A stretch of 64,000 bases of DNA from JANMEX01 sp041751995. GTDB lineage: Bacteria > Pseudomonadota > Alphaproteobacteria > Rhizobiales > Rhizobiaceae. The stretch lies in contig JBGSHY010000019.1 of NCBI GenBank assembly GCA_041751995.1, positions 1 to 64,000 of the forward strand, written 5' to 3'. The notes under the pieces are model-generated. The model saw nothing but the letters and a program-made list of their open reading frames with translations, made no database searches and was not told where the DNA came from. Positions within the stretch are counted from its first letter, which is position 1. Every line of letters starts with the position of its first letter. The translations under genes and the position numbers were made by a program. Positions 1 to 8,362 of this stretch are shown here, in pieces.

Positions 1-1434
1 GAGCAGACTGCGGTGCTGCCCGCCTTCACCCCGCCGGAAATCCTGAGCGCGGACTTGACCGGCCTGCTGCTCGACCTCGCAGCCTTTGGCGTTTCCGACC
101 CGGCGCAGATGCGCTTTCTCGACCCGCCGCCGGCGCCGGCCCTGAACGAGGCGCGGGAGTTGCTGAAGCGGCTGGGCGCTTTGGATGGAGATGGGCGGTT
201 GACCAAAGACGGTGCAGCCATGCGCAGCCTGTCGCTGCCCGCAAGGCTTGCCCACATGGTGCTGAAATCCGCGCAGTCCGGCCATGCGCGCCAGGCGGCC
301 GAACTGGCCGTGCTGATGACCGAACGCGGCCTTGGTGGCAATGATGCTGACCTTGAACTGCGCCTTCTAAACGTCCGCCGCGACCGCTCGGACCGCGCAC
401 GCTCTGCACTCGGATTGGCGTCGAAGCTGGCGGTAGAGGCGGGGCAAAAAGGCTCTGACGCGGAAGCCGAAAGCGCTGGTGCGCTTTTGCTGCAGGCATA
501 CCCCGACCGGGTCGCCAAATCGCGCGGGCGCGACGGGCGGTTTGTGCTGGCAAACGGGCGGGGCGCGGAGATCGACCAGACCCATACCCTTGCCGCGCAC
601 GAATACATTGTCGTTGCCGACATGCAAGGCAGCGCCCAGAAAAGCCGCATCCTTGCCTCCGCTCCAGTGACGTTGGCCGATATTGAATCGGTGCTGGCCG
701 ACCAGATTGAAGTGGCGGACATAGTGACCTTTGACCTTGCGAAAAAGGCGCTGCGCCGCCGACGTTCACGACGGCTGGGTTCAATTGTGTTCGAGGCCGC
801 GCCGATGTCGCCGCCGGATGGCGGGACGGCGGACCGGGCGTTGATCGACGCCATTCGCACGCATGGACTTGACGTTCTCGACTGGCCTGACAATGCGCTG
901 ATCATGCGCAAGCGTCTTGGCTGGCTCTGCAAGGGACTTGGCGCGCCATGGCCCGACATGGGTGACGAAGTATTGCTGGCATCGCTTGAAGGCTGGCTTC
1001 TGCCTTATATGACCGGCAAACCCGGTCTTGCCCAACTGCCGAATGACGCCATCCGCAACGGGTTGGTATCAATGGTGCCGCATGACCTGCAGCGAAAGAT
1101 TGATCAGCTTGCTCCGACGCATTTCACCGCGCCGACCGGCAACAATCATCCGGTGCGTTACGACGGCGACGCGCCGGTGCTGGCGATCCGGGTGCAGGAA
1201 CTGTTCGGGCTGAAAGATCATCCGTCCATCGCCGGCGGCAAGGTTCCGTTGTTGCTTGAGCTTCTGTCCCCCGGGCACAAGCCGATCCAGTTGACACGCG
1301 ATCTGCCGGGTTTCTGGAAGGGTTCATGGGCGGATGTGCGCTCTGACATGCGCGGGCGTTACCCCAAACATGTATGGCCGGACGATCCCGCCAACGCCGC
1401 GCCGACCGCCCGCGCCAAGCCGCGCGGCACTTGA
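1..1434 (+). CDS. hrpB: ATP-dependent helicase HrpB, C-terminal part (5' end outside window)
   Basis: The frame is open from the first base, so this is the last 477 codons of a longer gene; HrpB proteins are usually a little over 800 residues. The DExH ATPase motor lies outside the window. What remains is the helicase-associated region, beginning with the PAFTPPEIL segment, and the HrpB-specific C-terminal domain ending in the typical RYPKHVWPDDP signature. HrpB is a superfamily 2 RNA-helicase-like protein whose role in most bacteria is poorly defined. It ends 39 bases before actS, which may share its transcript or have its own promoter. Identification rests on the C-terminal signature and overall resemblance. 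Confidence 0.9.
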   Translation, partial: EQTAVLPAFTPPEILSADLTGLLLDLAAFGVSDPAQMRFLDPPPAPALNEARELLKRLGALDGDGRLTKDGAAMRSLSLPARLAHMVLKSAQSGHARQAAELAVLMTERGLGGNDADLELRLLNVRRDRSDRARSALGLASKLAVEAGQKGSDAEAESAGALLLQAYPDRVAKSRGRDGRFVLANGRGAEIDQTHTLAAHEYIVVADMQGSAQKSRILASAPVTLADIESVLADQIEVADIVTFDLAKKALRRRRSRRLGSIVFEAAPMSPPDGGTADRALIDAIRTHGLDVLDWPDNALIMRKRLGWLCKGLGAPWPDMGDEVLLASLEGWLLPYMTGKPGLAQLPNDAIRNGLVSMVPHDLQRKIDQLAPTHFTAPTGNNHPVRYDGDAPVLAIRVQELFGLKDHPSIAGGKVPLLLELLSPGHKPIQLTRDLPGFWKGSWADVRSDMRGRYPKHVWPDDPANAAPTARAKPRGT

Positions 1435-1473
1435 CGCTTTGCTTGTCAGGACCAAAAGGATAAGACGGGAAAA

Positions 1474-2823
1474 ATGAAAAACGATGCCTCTCCTGACCGG
1501 TTTGAGTCGCGCCGCTTGCGTCTGGTGACGCTGATCCGCCTGCGCTGGCTGGCCGTTGCTGGTCAGGCGCTTGCCGTTCTGGTTGTTGCCGTCGGGCTTG
1601 GCTTTCCATTGCCGGTCAGCCTGTGCTTTGCGCTGATTGCGCTGTCGGCTTGGCTCAACATCTTTCTGTCGTTCCGCTATCCGTCCACGCAGCGGCTAAA
1701 TCCACTTGCTACCCTGGGCCTTTTGGCATTTGACGTGCTGCAGCTGGCTGGACTCCTCTATCTCACCGGAGGCATCTCCAACCCGTTTGCGATGCTGATG
1801 ATTGTGCCGGCAGTCATTTCAGCCTCGTCGCTGCCGCTGCGGTTGACGCTGGTCTTGTCGGCAGTGGTGGTGACCTGCGTGACGGTGCTTGCGGTTTATC
1901 ACCTGCCGCTGCCGTGGGCGCCGGATGAACCATTTGTTATTCCGCCCTATCTGAAGGCCGGGATCTATTTCGCCATTCTGTCGAGCCTTGCGTTCACAGT
2001 TGTCTACGCGCGGCGGGTTGCCGAAGAAGCCAGATTGTTGGCCGATGCATTGGCGGCTACGGAACTGGTGTTGCAGCGCGAACAACATCTTTCGGCGCTG
2101 GACGGCCTTGCCGCCGCTGCTGCCCATGAGCTTGGCACGCCGCTTGCCACCATTCATCTGGTCGCAAAAGAGCTGGATCTCGCGCTGAAAGCCAATTCGC
2201 CATACAAGGAAGACGTCGAATTGATCCGCTCGCAGACAGCGCGTTGCCGCGAGATCCTGCAGCGCCTGTCGAGTCTTTCTGCGGCAGGCGAAGCGCATCT
2301 GGCCAACCTTCCGCTGACTTCGCTGGTCGAGGAGATCATCGCGCCGCACCGCGAGTTTGGCATCACCATCACCAAGCGCGCGGCTTTCTGCGAAGGCGAC
2401 GAGCCGGTGGGACGGCGCAATGCCGGGATATTGTATGGGCTCGGCAACCTTGTCGAGAACGCGGTGGACTTCGCCAAGTCAGATGTAACCGTCGAATGGA
2501 GTTGGGATCGTAACCGCGTGTCCATCCGCATCATCGACGACGGCCCAGGCTTCTCGGCGGACATGCTGGACCATGTCGGCGAGCCTTATGCGCGTAGCCG
2601 TATCCCGACCCAGCGCAACGGTGGCGGCGGCCTGGGGCTGGGGCTTTTTATCGCCAAGACCTTGCTGGAGCGCTCCGGCGCGGAACTGAACATTCGCAAT
2701 CGGAATGGTGAAAAAACTGGCGCGGATATCCATGTCGAATGGCCGCGCAGCGCGATGGAAGCTGCGCAATCTGGTCCTTTGGTCGCAGAGCCTTTGACAA
2801 AAGCCGTCTCTCGCGTCAGTTAA
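1474..2823 (+). CDS. actS: Redox-sensing histidine kinase ActS/RegB/PrrB
   Basis: A 449-residue membrane histidine kinase of the RegB/PrrB/ActS family, which phosphorylates its partner regulator according to redox state. About six hydrophobic segments fill residues 20-180. The family's quinone-binding heptapeptide GGxxNPF is present as GGISNPF (residues 99-105). The H-box AAHELGTPLATI carries the phospho-acceptor His218. The redox-active cysteine of the dimerisation region is at residue 258 (TARCREIL). The ATPase domain contains the N box (LVENAVDFA) and the glycine-rich G boxes (DDGPGF, GGGGLGLGLF). It lies 30 bases upstream of its cognate regulator. In relatives this pair controls carbon and nitrogen fixation, respiration and acid tolerance. 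Confidence 0.95.
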   Translation: MKNDASPDRFESRRLRLVTLIRLRWLAVAGQALAVLVVAVGLGFPLPVSLCFALIALSAWLNIFLSFRYPSTQRLNPLATLGLLAFDVLQLAGLLYLTGGISNPFAMLMIVPAVISASSLPLRLTLVLSAVVVTCVTVLAVYHLPLPWAPDEPFVIPPYLKAGIYFAILSSLAFTVVYARRVAEEARLLADALAATELVLQREQHLSALDGLAAAAAHELGTPLATIHLVAKELDLALKANSPYKEDVELIRSQTARCREILQRLSSLSAAGEAHLANLPLTSLVEEIIAPHREFGITITKRAAFCEGDEPVGRRNAGILYGLGNLVENAVDFAKSDVTVEWSWDRNRVSIRIIDDGPGFSADMLDHVGEPYARSRIPTQRNGGGGLGLGLFIAKTLLERSGAELNIRNRNGEKTGADIHVEWPRSAMEAAQSGPLVAEPLTKAVSRVS

Positions 2824-2853
2824 CGGACATAAAGTGTGAAAAGGACGGGGTAA

Positions 2854-3417
2854 ATGTCGGAAATCGGTGCAGCGGACGTTTCGAAGATCGGCGAAGACCG
2901 CAGCCTGTTGCTGGTCGATGACGACAAGCCGTTCCTCACGCGCCTGACACGGGCGATGGAAGCGCGCGGTTTTGAGGTTCGTTTTGCCGATACGGTGCAG
3001 GGCGGTCTTGATGCCGTCGCGCAGTCCGCGCCCGCCTATGCCGTGGTTGATCTGCGGCTCGGAGACGGCAATGGCATTTCCGTGATCGAAGCCATCCGCA
3101 CCAAGCGTGCTGATGCTAAGGTGATTGTGCTGACTGGCTACGGCAACATTGCCACCGCCGTCACCGCTGTCAAACTCGGCGCGGTTGATTACCTCGCCAA
3201 GCCCGCCGACGCCGATGACATTTTCAATGCGCTGACCCGTCTGGGCGACGCAAAACCCGAGCTTCCGGAAAACCCGATGTCCGCCGACCGGGTGCGGTGG
3301 GAGCATATCCAGCGCGTCTACGAAATATGCGAACGCAACGTGTCCGAGACCGCAAGGCGCCTCAACATGCACCGCCGGACGCTTCAGCGCATTCTGGCCA
3401 AGCGCGCGCCGAAATAG
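2854..3417 (+). CDS. actR: Response regulator ActR/RegA/PrrA
   Basis: A 187-residue response regulator paired with ActS. The receiver domain occupies residues ~17-130, with the acidic pocket VDDD and the phospho-acceptor Asp66 in VVDLRLGDGNG; the conserved Thr (VLTGYG) and Lys (LAKPAD) follow. A short linker leads to a Fis-type helix-turn-helix at the C terminus (VSETARRLNMHRRTLQRIL). This compact layout is typical of RegA/ActR, among the most conserved regulators of alphaproteobacteria. Co-transcription with actS is likely. Confidence 0.95.
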   Translation: MSEIGAADVSKIGEDRSLLLVDDDKPFLTRLTRAMEARGFEVRFADTVQGGLDAVAQSAPAYAVVDLRLGDGNGISVIEAIRTKRADAKVIVLTGYGNIATAVTAVKLGAVDYLAKPADADDIFNALTRLGDAKPELPENPMSADRVRWEHIQRVYEICERNVSETARRLNMHRRTLQRILAKRAPK

Positions 3418-3509
3418 GGTTCTCCCGCCTTCCCCGCAAAGGGGGAGGCTGCAGCCCAATCCCGAACATGACAAAGATTTAACCTTCCCCCTCTTGTGCG
3501 AGCTATCCT

Positions 3510-3521
3510 AAGATATATCTT
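3510..3521. promoter_or_regulatory. 12-bp palindrome AAGATATATCTT upstream of the DUF2852-padR pair
   Basis: A perfect 12-bp AT-rich palindrome (AAGATATATCTT) in otherwise GC-rich sequence, about 33 bases before the ATG of the DUF2852 gene, where a promoter -10 region would be expected. PadR-family regulators bind short AT-rich palindromes and often repress their own operon. The padR gene lies second in this apparent transcription unit, so autoregulation is the inference. No binding evidence exists here. Confidence 0.45.
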
Positions 3522-3553
3522 TAGACCTATCGTACAGCAGAAAAGGAAATCAG

Positions 3554-4033
3554 ATGTCTTACGAAACAAACATGAATGCCGACGGCACCGCCAACGGCGA
3601 GCAGCACTTCCGTCACGGCCGCGGCGACACATTTGGCTGGGCCAAACGTCCGGGCTTCAATCCGTACAAGGCTCTGGCCGTGGTTGCCGGTTTTGTCGTC
3701 TTCCCGCCGCTCGGCATTGCCGCGCTGGTCTACTTCGTCTGGAATGAACGCCGCTTTCGCAACAATGGCCAAGGCTCTGGCGGGCAAGGCTTTGGCGGGC
3801 ACGGCTTCCGTGGACACGGCCCTGAAGGCCGACGCGGTTGCGGCCGCGGGCGGGGCATGGGCCTGACCGGCAATGTCGCCTTTGACGAGCATCGCGCCAA
3901 AGTCCTGAACCAACTCGAAGAAGAGCGCCGCGCCTTTGACGAGCATCGCGCAGAACAGCGCCGCAAGCGCGATCAGGAAGCGTTCGACGCCTTCCAGGCC
4001 GCGCGCACCAAGTCAGGCGACGGCGCGGAATAA
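3554..4033 (+). CDS. DUF2852 family membrane protein
   Basis: A 159-residue protein of the alphaproteobacterial DUF2852 family, of unknown function. A polar N terminus (residues 1-34) is followed by one clear hydrophobic segment (ALAVVAGFVVFPPLGIAALV, about residues 36-56), a glycine-rich stretch (~70-100), and a charged, probably helical C-terminal half containing two copies of FDEHRA. The start has a good AGGAAA-type ribosome site. A padR gene follows 80 bases downstream in the same direction and is itself glycine-rich at its N terminus. The pair probably forms one unit responding to a membrane or envelope signal; that is inference. Confidence 0.75.
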   Translation: MSYETNMNADGTANGEQHFRHGRGDTFGWAKRPGFNPYKALAVVAGFVVFPPLGIAALVYFVWNERRFRNNGQGSGGQGFGGHGFRGHGPEGRRGCGRGRGMGLTGNVAFDEHRAKVLNQLEEERRAFDEHRAEQRRKRDQEAFDAFQAARTKSGDGAE

Positions 4034-4113
4034 TCGCAGTCGAGAATGCAGCACTTTGCCCTGTGCCGGACACGCGGCGCAGGGTATTGTGCGTGAATGG
4101 CGCGGATTGAATC

Positions 4114-4713
4114 ATGACAAAAGACGATGACAAGGGCTGCGGCCCGAAATGGGGCTGGGCGCGAAAAGGCGGCAGCAAAGGCTGGGGCGGCCCGCCCTTC
4201 ATGCGCGGCGGTCCTTTCGGCCCCGGCGCCATGGGCGGTGGCAGACCCGAACGCATGTTCGGGCCGGGCGACTTGCGCCTGCTGTTGCTGGCCCTGATTG
4301 CCGACAAGCCGAGCCACGGCTATGACCTGATCCGCACCATCGAGGCGAAATTCGGCGGCAGCTATGCACCAAGCCCCGGCGCGATCTACCCGACGCTGAC
4401 ATTGCTTGAAGAGCAGGAGCTGATCGAGAGCGAGACAGCGGGCGGCGCCAAGAAATCCTATGCGGCGACGCTGCCGGGGCGGCAGTATCTGGCGGCAAAT
4501 TCAGACCAGGTCAAAGCCTTGATGACGCGCATCGACATCATGGCGGGCGGCAAGGACAGCGAACCGGCGCCCTACAGCGTGCTGCAGGCGATCATGACGC
4601 TACGCCATGCCATCATGGCCAAGTCCGGCGGCTGGAACGATGCCGAGGCGGAGCGCGTCCGGACAATCGTTGAAAAAGCCGCCCGCGATATCGTTGAGCC
4701 GGGAAAGAAGTAG
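4114..4713 (+). CDS. PadR family transcriptional regulator
   Basis: A 199-residue regulator. The first ~50 residues are rich in Gly and Pro. The PadR winged-helix domain covers residues ~50-125: LLLLALIADKPSHGYDLI, then SPGAIYPTLTLLEEQELI, then the wing and the LPGRQYLA segment. The C-terminal ~70 residues probably form the dimerisation helices. PadR proteins are usually repressors responding to small ligands. The preceding DUF2852 gene is the likely partner or target. The gene ends three bases from the stop of the convergent mmcB. Confidence 0.9.
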   Translation: MTKDDDKGCGPKWGWARKGGSKGWGGPPFMRGGPFGPGAMGGGRPERMFGPGDLRLLLLALIADKPSHGYDLIRTIEAKFGGSYAPSPGAIYPTLTLLEEQELIESETAGGAKKSYAATLPGRQYLAANSDQVKALMTRIDIMAGGKDSEPAPYSVLQAIMTLRHAIMAKSGGWNDAEAERVRTIVEKAARDIVEPGKK

Positions 4714-4716
4714 TCG

Positions 4717-5211
4717 CTACTCATCCGGCAGGTTCGACACATCTATCCCCGCCAGCTCCGCCGCCAGCATCCGCTGCGCGCCGGACCGAGCGAACCGCAT
4801 AAGCAGCGCCTTGCGGCTGGCCGAAGCCAGCGGATGATGCGGCGCCTCGCGCAGCAATTCCGCGCCATAGCCGTCTGAAATCATGAAGCCGCATTCCTCC
4901 GGAAAAATCCCGGCCGGCACATCCGGCAGCGTGGCGAAAAACAACCGGTCGCAATAGGCCCGGTAGTCCGGCCATTTCCGATCGACCTGCATGTCCTGGA
5001 TCGACGACTTGATCTCGACAATCCAGAATTCACCCTTGGAAGTAAGCGCCATCAGATCGGCCCGCCGTCCTGTCGCCAGCGTCACCTCCGGCAGCATGGC
5101 ATGGCCCATGTCGATGAACAGCCGCTGCACGCCGCGTCGCACGGCAAGCGCGCGCTGGGACTGGCGTCCGTCTTCCATCGGGTTGGTCTTGCCGAGATTG
5201 ATGATGGGCAT
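4717..5211 (-). CDS. mmcB: MmcB family DNA repair protein
   Basis: A 164-residue protein of the MmcB family, known in Caulobacter as an SOS-induced protein needed for resistance to DNA damage such as mitomycin C. A PD-(D/E)xK nuclease-like core is visible: an early Glu in LPEVTL, the Asp of GRRADLMA, and the E-x-K of FWIVEIKSS (residues ~40-75). The length suits the family. It is convergent with padR. A possible terminator for the gene upstream of it on this strand lies at 5245-5272, so mmcB is probably transcribed from its own promoter just before 5211; no clear SOS box was recognised there. Confidence 0.88.
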   Translation of the reverse strand: MPIINLGKTNPMEDGRQSQRALAVRRGVQRLFIDMGHAMLPEVTLATGRRADLMALTSKGEFWIVEIKSSIQDMQVDRKWPDYRAYCDRLFFATLPDVPAGIFPEECGFMISDGYGAELLREAPHHPLASASRKALLMRFARSGAQRMLAAELAGIDVSNLPDE

Positions 5212-5244
5212 GGTTCGGATTATCGCTGATTCCCTGACAAAACA

Positions 5245-5272
5245 AAACCGCCGGAGTCACCCCCGGCGGTTT
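5245..5272 (-). terminator. Intrinsic terminator after the BMP-type binding protein gene
   Basis: A perfect 10-bp stem (AAACCGCCGG at 5245-5254 with CCGGCGGTTT at 5263-5272) with an 8-base loop. On the minus strand the stem runs into a T-rich tail (TTTTGTTTTG). It lies 23 bases beyond the stop codon of the gene at 5296-6294 and fits a rho-independent terminator. Confidence 0.85.
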
Positions 5273-5295
5273 CGCTTTTGACCGCAAGGGTCAGA

Positions 5296-6294
5296 TCAAT
5301 AGGGGCACTTGTTGTCGGTCATGAAGTCATGGACCTGAATGGTGCCGGCAATGATGTCAGCCTTGGCCTTATCGACAGCAGCCTTCATCTCGTCGGTGAC
5401 GAGCGCCTTGTTGTTGTCGTCCAGAGCATAATCAACGCCGCCTTCCTTGAGGCCGAGGACATTGATGCCGGCTGTGAATTTGCCGGCCTGCGCTTCGGTG
5501 AAGGCGTTGTAGACGGCGGTGTCAACGCGCTTTAGCATCGAGGTCAGAACCGAACCCGGCTGAATGCCGTTCTGGTTGGAGTCAACGCCGATGGACAATT
5601 TGCCTGCGTCCTTGGCGGCCTGCAGCACACCAAGACCGGTCTGGCCGGCTGCCGCGTAAACCACGTCCGCGCCGCGGTCGAACTGCGACTTGGCCAATTC
5701 GCCGCCCTTGACCGGATCATTCCATGCTGCCGGCGTGTCACCGGTCATGTTCATGAACACTTCGCCGTCAGCCTTGACTGACTTGAAGCCGCCGACATAG
5801 CCGCAGCCGAACTTGGAAATGAGCGGAATGTCCATGCCGCCGACAAAGCCGGCCTTGCCTGTCTTTGATGCCATGGCGGCGAGAACGCCGACGAGGTAGG
5901 AGCCTTCCTCTTCCTTGAACACAACCGAGCGGACATTCGGCTTGTCAACGACCATGTCGACGATCACGAAATTGGTCTTCGGGAATTCGTCGGCAAGCTT
6001 GGTGATGGCGTCGGCGTTGGAGAAGCCGATGGCCACGACCGGGTTGGCGCCGGCTTCAGCAAACTTGCGCAATCCCTGTTCGCGCTGGTCAGCGTTCTGG
6101 ATTTCAAATTCCAGATAGGCCTTGCCGGACTCGGCTTTCCACTTTTCAGCGCCGTTGAAGGCTGCTTCGTTGAATGACTTGTCGAACTTGCCGCCAAGAT
6201 CAAACTGCACGGCCGGCTCGCCCTCGGCGAATGCAGCGATGCTCGACAGCGTCAAGGCAGTTGCGGCCAGAAAGCCGGTGAGAATTTTTTTCAT
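5296..6294 (-). CDS. BMP family ABC transporter substrate-binding protein (orphan)
   Basis: A 332-residue secreted binding protein of the basic-membrane-protein (PnrA/TmpC/Med) family, whose characterised members bind purine nucleosides for ABC uptake. The signal peptide is MKKILTGFLAATALTLSS with cleavage near AFA-EGEP. Motifs typical of the family include GKFDKSFNEAAFNG near the N terminus, GFVGGMDIPL in the middle and VDSNQNG later. The ATG at 6294 was chosen over an upstream in-frame TTG because the signal peptide begins there. No permease or ATPase gene is adjacent, so it must work with a transporter encoded elsewhere. A complete BMP-type transporter lies at 48-52.6 kb of the window but has its own binding protein. 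Confidence 0.9.
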   Translation of the reverse strand: MKKILTGFLAATALTLSSIAAFAEGEPAVQFDLGGKFDKSFNEAAFNGAEKWKAESGKAYLEFEIQNADQREQGLRKFAEAGANPVVAIGFSNADAITKLADEFPKTNFVIVDMVVDKPNVRSVVFKEEEGSYLVGVLAAMASKTGKAGFVGGMDIPLISKFGCGYVGGFKSVKADGEVFMNMTGDTPAAWNDPVKGGELAKSQFDRGADVVYAAAGQTGLGVLQAAKDAGKLSIGVDSNQNGIQPGSVLTSMLKRVDTAVYNAFTEAQAGKFTAGINVLGLKEGGVDYALDDNNKALVTDEMKAAVDKAKADIIAGTIQVHDFMTDNKCPY

Positions 6295-6488
6295 GATGTC
6301 CAACCCTGTTGGTTTTCAATTTTTGTCGGAAGCGCCGCATCAAAACAAGCCATGCGCCGCAACCAGCAGGAGGGTTCATCCCTCCCGGCCAACGGGGAAT
6401 GTTGCACGAGCCGTGACAAATATCACCATGAATCTTTGACCTTGCGGACAAATTTCACAAAGGCTTCAAGCGTTTCGGGAATGCGGTA

Positions 6489-7145
6489 TCAAGCTTTGAC
6501 CGGGACGGGGCAGGCAATGCCCGTACCACGCAGGCCGCAATAGCCGTCCGGGTTTTTGGCCAGATATTGCTGGTGAAACGCTTCGGCAAAATAGAAGGTC
6601 TGGCCGTCGCGGATTTCCGTGGTGATCTTGTCACGCCCGGCTGCGCGCAATGCGGTCTGATAGGCGTCTCGCGAGGCAACAGCCTTTTGCATTTGTTCTT
6701 CGGTTTGCGGGTAGACACCCGAACGGTAGGCAGTGCCGATGTCATTTCCCTGTTTCATGCCCTGGGTCGGGTCATGTGCCTCCCAGAAAATCGCCAGTAT
6801 TTCATCGAATGTGATGATTGCCGGATCGAAAACCACCAACACGGCTTCAGCATGGCCGGTCAAGCCCGTGCAGGATTCCTGGTAGGTCGGGTTCAGCGTC
6901 TGACCGCCGGCAAAGCCTGATGCCGTCACCCAGACGCCGGGCGTTTCCCAGAACAGCCGCTCGGCGCCCCAATAGCAGCCGAGCGCCAGCACGGCGGTCT
7001 CAAAGCCTTCGGGATAGGGTCCCTTGAGCGGCCGACCGTTGACGAAGTGATTGCGCGCGGTAGGGACCGGCGTTGACCGGCCCTTGAGCGCCTCGCCTGC
7101 GCCCGGCAATTTCATCTTCTTGTTGAACATGTCGATGAGATACAT
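6489..7145 (-). CDS. msrA: Peptide-methionine (S)-S-oxide reductase MsrA
   Basis: A 218-residue MsrA, which reduces the S-epimer of methionine sulfoxide in proteins and free methionine, using thioredoxin. The catalytic motif is GCYWGAE (residues ~56-62; GCFWG is commoner), followed by SGFAGG, GHAEAVLV and WEAHDPTQ, all characteristic of the family. The C terminus carries a further Cys (TGIACPV) that could resolve the sulfenic acid. The ATG at 7145 gives the N terminus MYLIDMFNKKMKLP, like rhizobial homologues. The upstream in-frame extension overlaps the next gene and is rejected. The enzyme is cytoplasmic, since no signal peptide is present. Confidence 0.93.
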   Translation of the reverse strand: MYLIDMFNKKMKLPGAGEALKGRSTPVPTARNHFVNGRPLKGPYPEGFETAVLALGCYWGAERLFWETPGVWVTASGFAGGQTLNPTYQESCTGLTGHAEAVLVVFDPAIITFDEILAIFWEAHDPTQGMKQGNDIGTAYRSGVYPQTEEQMQKAVASRDAYQTALRAAGRDKITTEIRDGQTFYFAEAFHQQYLAKNPDGYCGLRGTGIACPVPVKA

Positions 7146-7173
7146 GGGGCAGGCTCCAGGGTTGCAGGCAAGG

Positions 7174-7497
7174 TCAGCGGGCGGCGAAATTGCCGAACGG
7201 CCGTTCCCGCTTGGCGCCGATCGCGTAGAAAATCGCGGCCAGCACCGCCAACACCGCGGCCGCTGGCATCGCCAGCAAAAACAGGAATGCGGGATCATTG
7301 ATCGCGAGCGGAAGCTTTGACTGAATGAAGGCCTGCGTTGCATTGAGGCTGTCTGGCGCGAGATCAGCCCAGCCTTTGCCCAGCGAGGTCAGCACCAGTT
7401 TGGAAGCGGCAATGCTGCGCGACGTGTCCACCACGGCGGCGATCACCGCAACGGCCAGAAAGATCAGCGCAAAAAGGCGGAAGATGAAGCGTATCAA
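7174..7497 (-). CDS. Small two-segment membrane protein, unknown function
   Basis: A 107-residue protein with two hydrophobic segments: residues ~4-24 (FIFRLFALIFLAVAVIAAVV) and ~75-98 (FLFLLAMPAAAVLAVLAAIF). The region between them (SRSIAASKLVLTSLGKGW, then LNATQAFIQSKL) would be periplasmic. The start is probably the TTG at 7497, preceded by a CGAGG ribosome site; no ATG is available before the first hydrophobic segment except far upstream. It resembles short conserved rhizobial membrane proteins of unknown role. It lies 28 bases upstream of msrA on the same strand and may be co-transcribed with it. Confidence 0.6.
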   Translation of the reverse strand: MIRFIFRLFALIFLAVAVIAAVVDTSRSIAASKLVLTSLGKGWADLAPDSLNATQAFIQSKLPLAINDPAFLFLLAMPAAAVLAVLAAIFYAIGAKRERPFGNFAAR

Positions 7498-7741
7498 GTG
7501 TGAACCTCGGCAAAAATGGCAGCGTCCGGTGACGCCGGCCAAGTGATAAGGCTTCCCGGAGCAAACGGCAATCTTGATGACAGCGTTTTGAATGGATGGA
7601 CCGCCCAAACATTTCGCCGAATTTGCAGTTGAACCTTGCCGCTTTCCCGCTATAAGGAGCGCGCTTTGAAGGACCGGCGCCACATATGGCGCTGCCTTGC
7701 AAAGCAAGTACCCGGAAAATTCCAGCCGGGTCATATGGTAA

Positions 7742-7832
7742 GGACAGGTGGCCGAGTGGTTTAAGGCGCACGCCTGGAAAGTGTGTGTACGTTAATAGCG
7801 TACCGCGGGTTCGAATCCCGCCCTGTCCGCCA
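7742..7832 (+). tRNA. tRNA-Ser (anticodon GGA)
   Basis: A 91-base class II tRNA with a long variable arm, as expected for serine. The 7-bp acceptor stem pairs GGACAGG (7742-7748) with CCTGTCC (7822-7828), followed by discriminator G and an encoded CCA (7830-7832). The anticodon loop CTGGAAA, flanked by CACGC and GTGTG, gives anticodon GGA, reading UCC/UCU. The T arm GCGGGTTCGAATCCCGC is intact. A T run (TTTTTT from 7833) directly after CCA could end transcription. Confidence 0.97.
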
Positions 7833-7988
7833 TTTTTTCTTTCAAGTTATTGAAAAGATTACATTTTAGTTTTCTCCATAATCTGGCCCTTCATTCAGCC
7901 CCACTTCTTCGCCGCGTCATGAAAATCGCATCCGAAAGGCCGCTTCGCCCTGCAATCTTTTCACTTCGCGTAGAATCCGTTCGCGCTG

Positions 7989-8334
7989 ATGCATTCCTTC
8001 TTGTTTCGCATCAATGGCGCAGGACGTGCCGATATTGCCGGTCACCAGATCCTGATTGAAATTGTAACGGAAAAGAGTCCGGCGCTCGTCATTGATCGTT
8101 TGGTTCTTATGACGCAGGCGCGACATCACCTGCGAAAGCCATGCCCACCACGCCCTCGTTGCGGCCATTGAAGCAAAAGACGCCAAGGCATCTTCAGGAC
8201 CGGTGCGCAGCCACCTTGTTGATTTGCTGTTGGGATTGGATATTTCCAACAGTTTGGATCTGCCAAATCAACCGCTCAGCTATTTTGAAAAGTACGACCG
8301 GATAGACCAGATTCGGAACGTTTTGGCTCTTTGA
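7989..8334 (+). pseudogene. Remnant of a GntR (FCD-domain) transcriptional regulator
   Basis: No intact gene covers 7833-8362. Two plus-strand frames together read like the C-terminal half of an FCD-type GntR regulator. The first, from 7989, contains HQILIEIVTEKSPALVIDRL. The second runs in the 8101 frame to the TGA at 8332-8334 and reads SHAHHALVAAIEAKDAKASS, then VRSHLVDLL, resembling the last FCD helices with their metal-binding His residues, followed by about 30 further codons. They are joined by a frameshift near 8120-8130, and no DNA-binding domain is present. The fragment begins soon after tRNA-Ser, a common breakpoint. The family call rests on a short stretch and is moderate at best. 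Confidence 0.42.
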
Positions 8335-8362
8335 TTGCGACCATGTGGTTCATTCGCCTTCA

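Noticed and set aside
3426..3450. Imperfect CTTCCCC/GGGGGAG hairpin after actR
   Set aside because: The stem is imperfect and no T run follows, so I would not call it a terminator.
6369..6385. GGAGGG-TTCAT-CCCTCC hairpin between msrA and the orphan BMP gene
   Set aside because: Six base pairs without a T tail; it could be chance in GC-rich sequence.
7917..8249. 110-codon minus-strand frame in the gap after tRNA-Ser
   Set aside because: It needs a TTG start without a ribosome site and has no recognisable family; the opposite strand reads like a GntR fragment, so this is probably its shadow.
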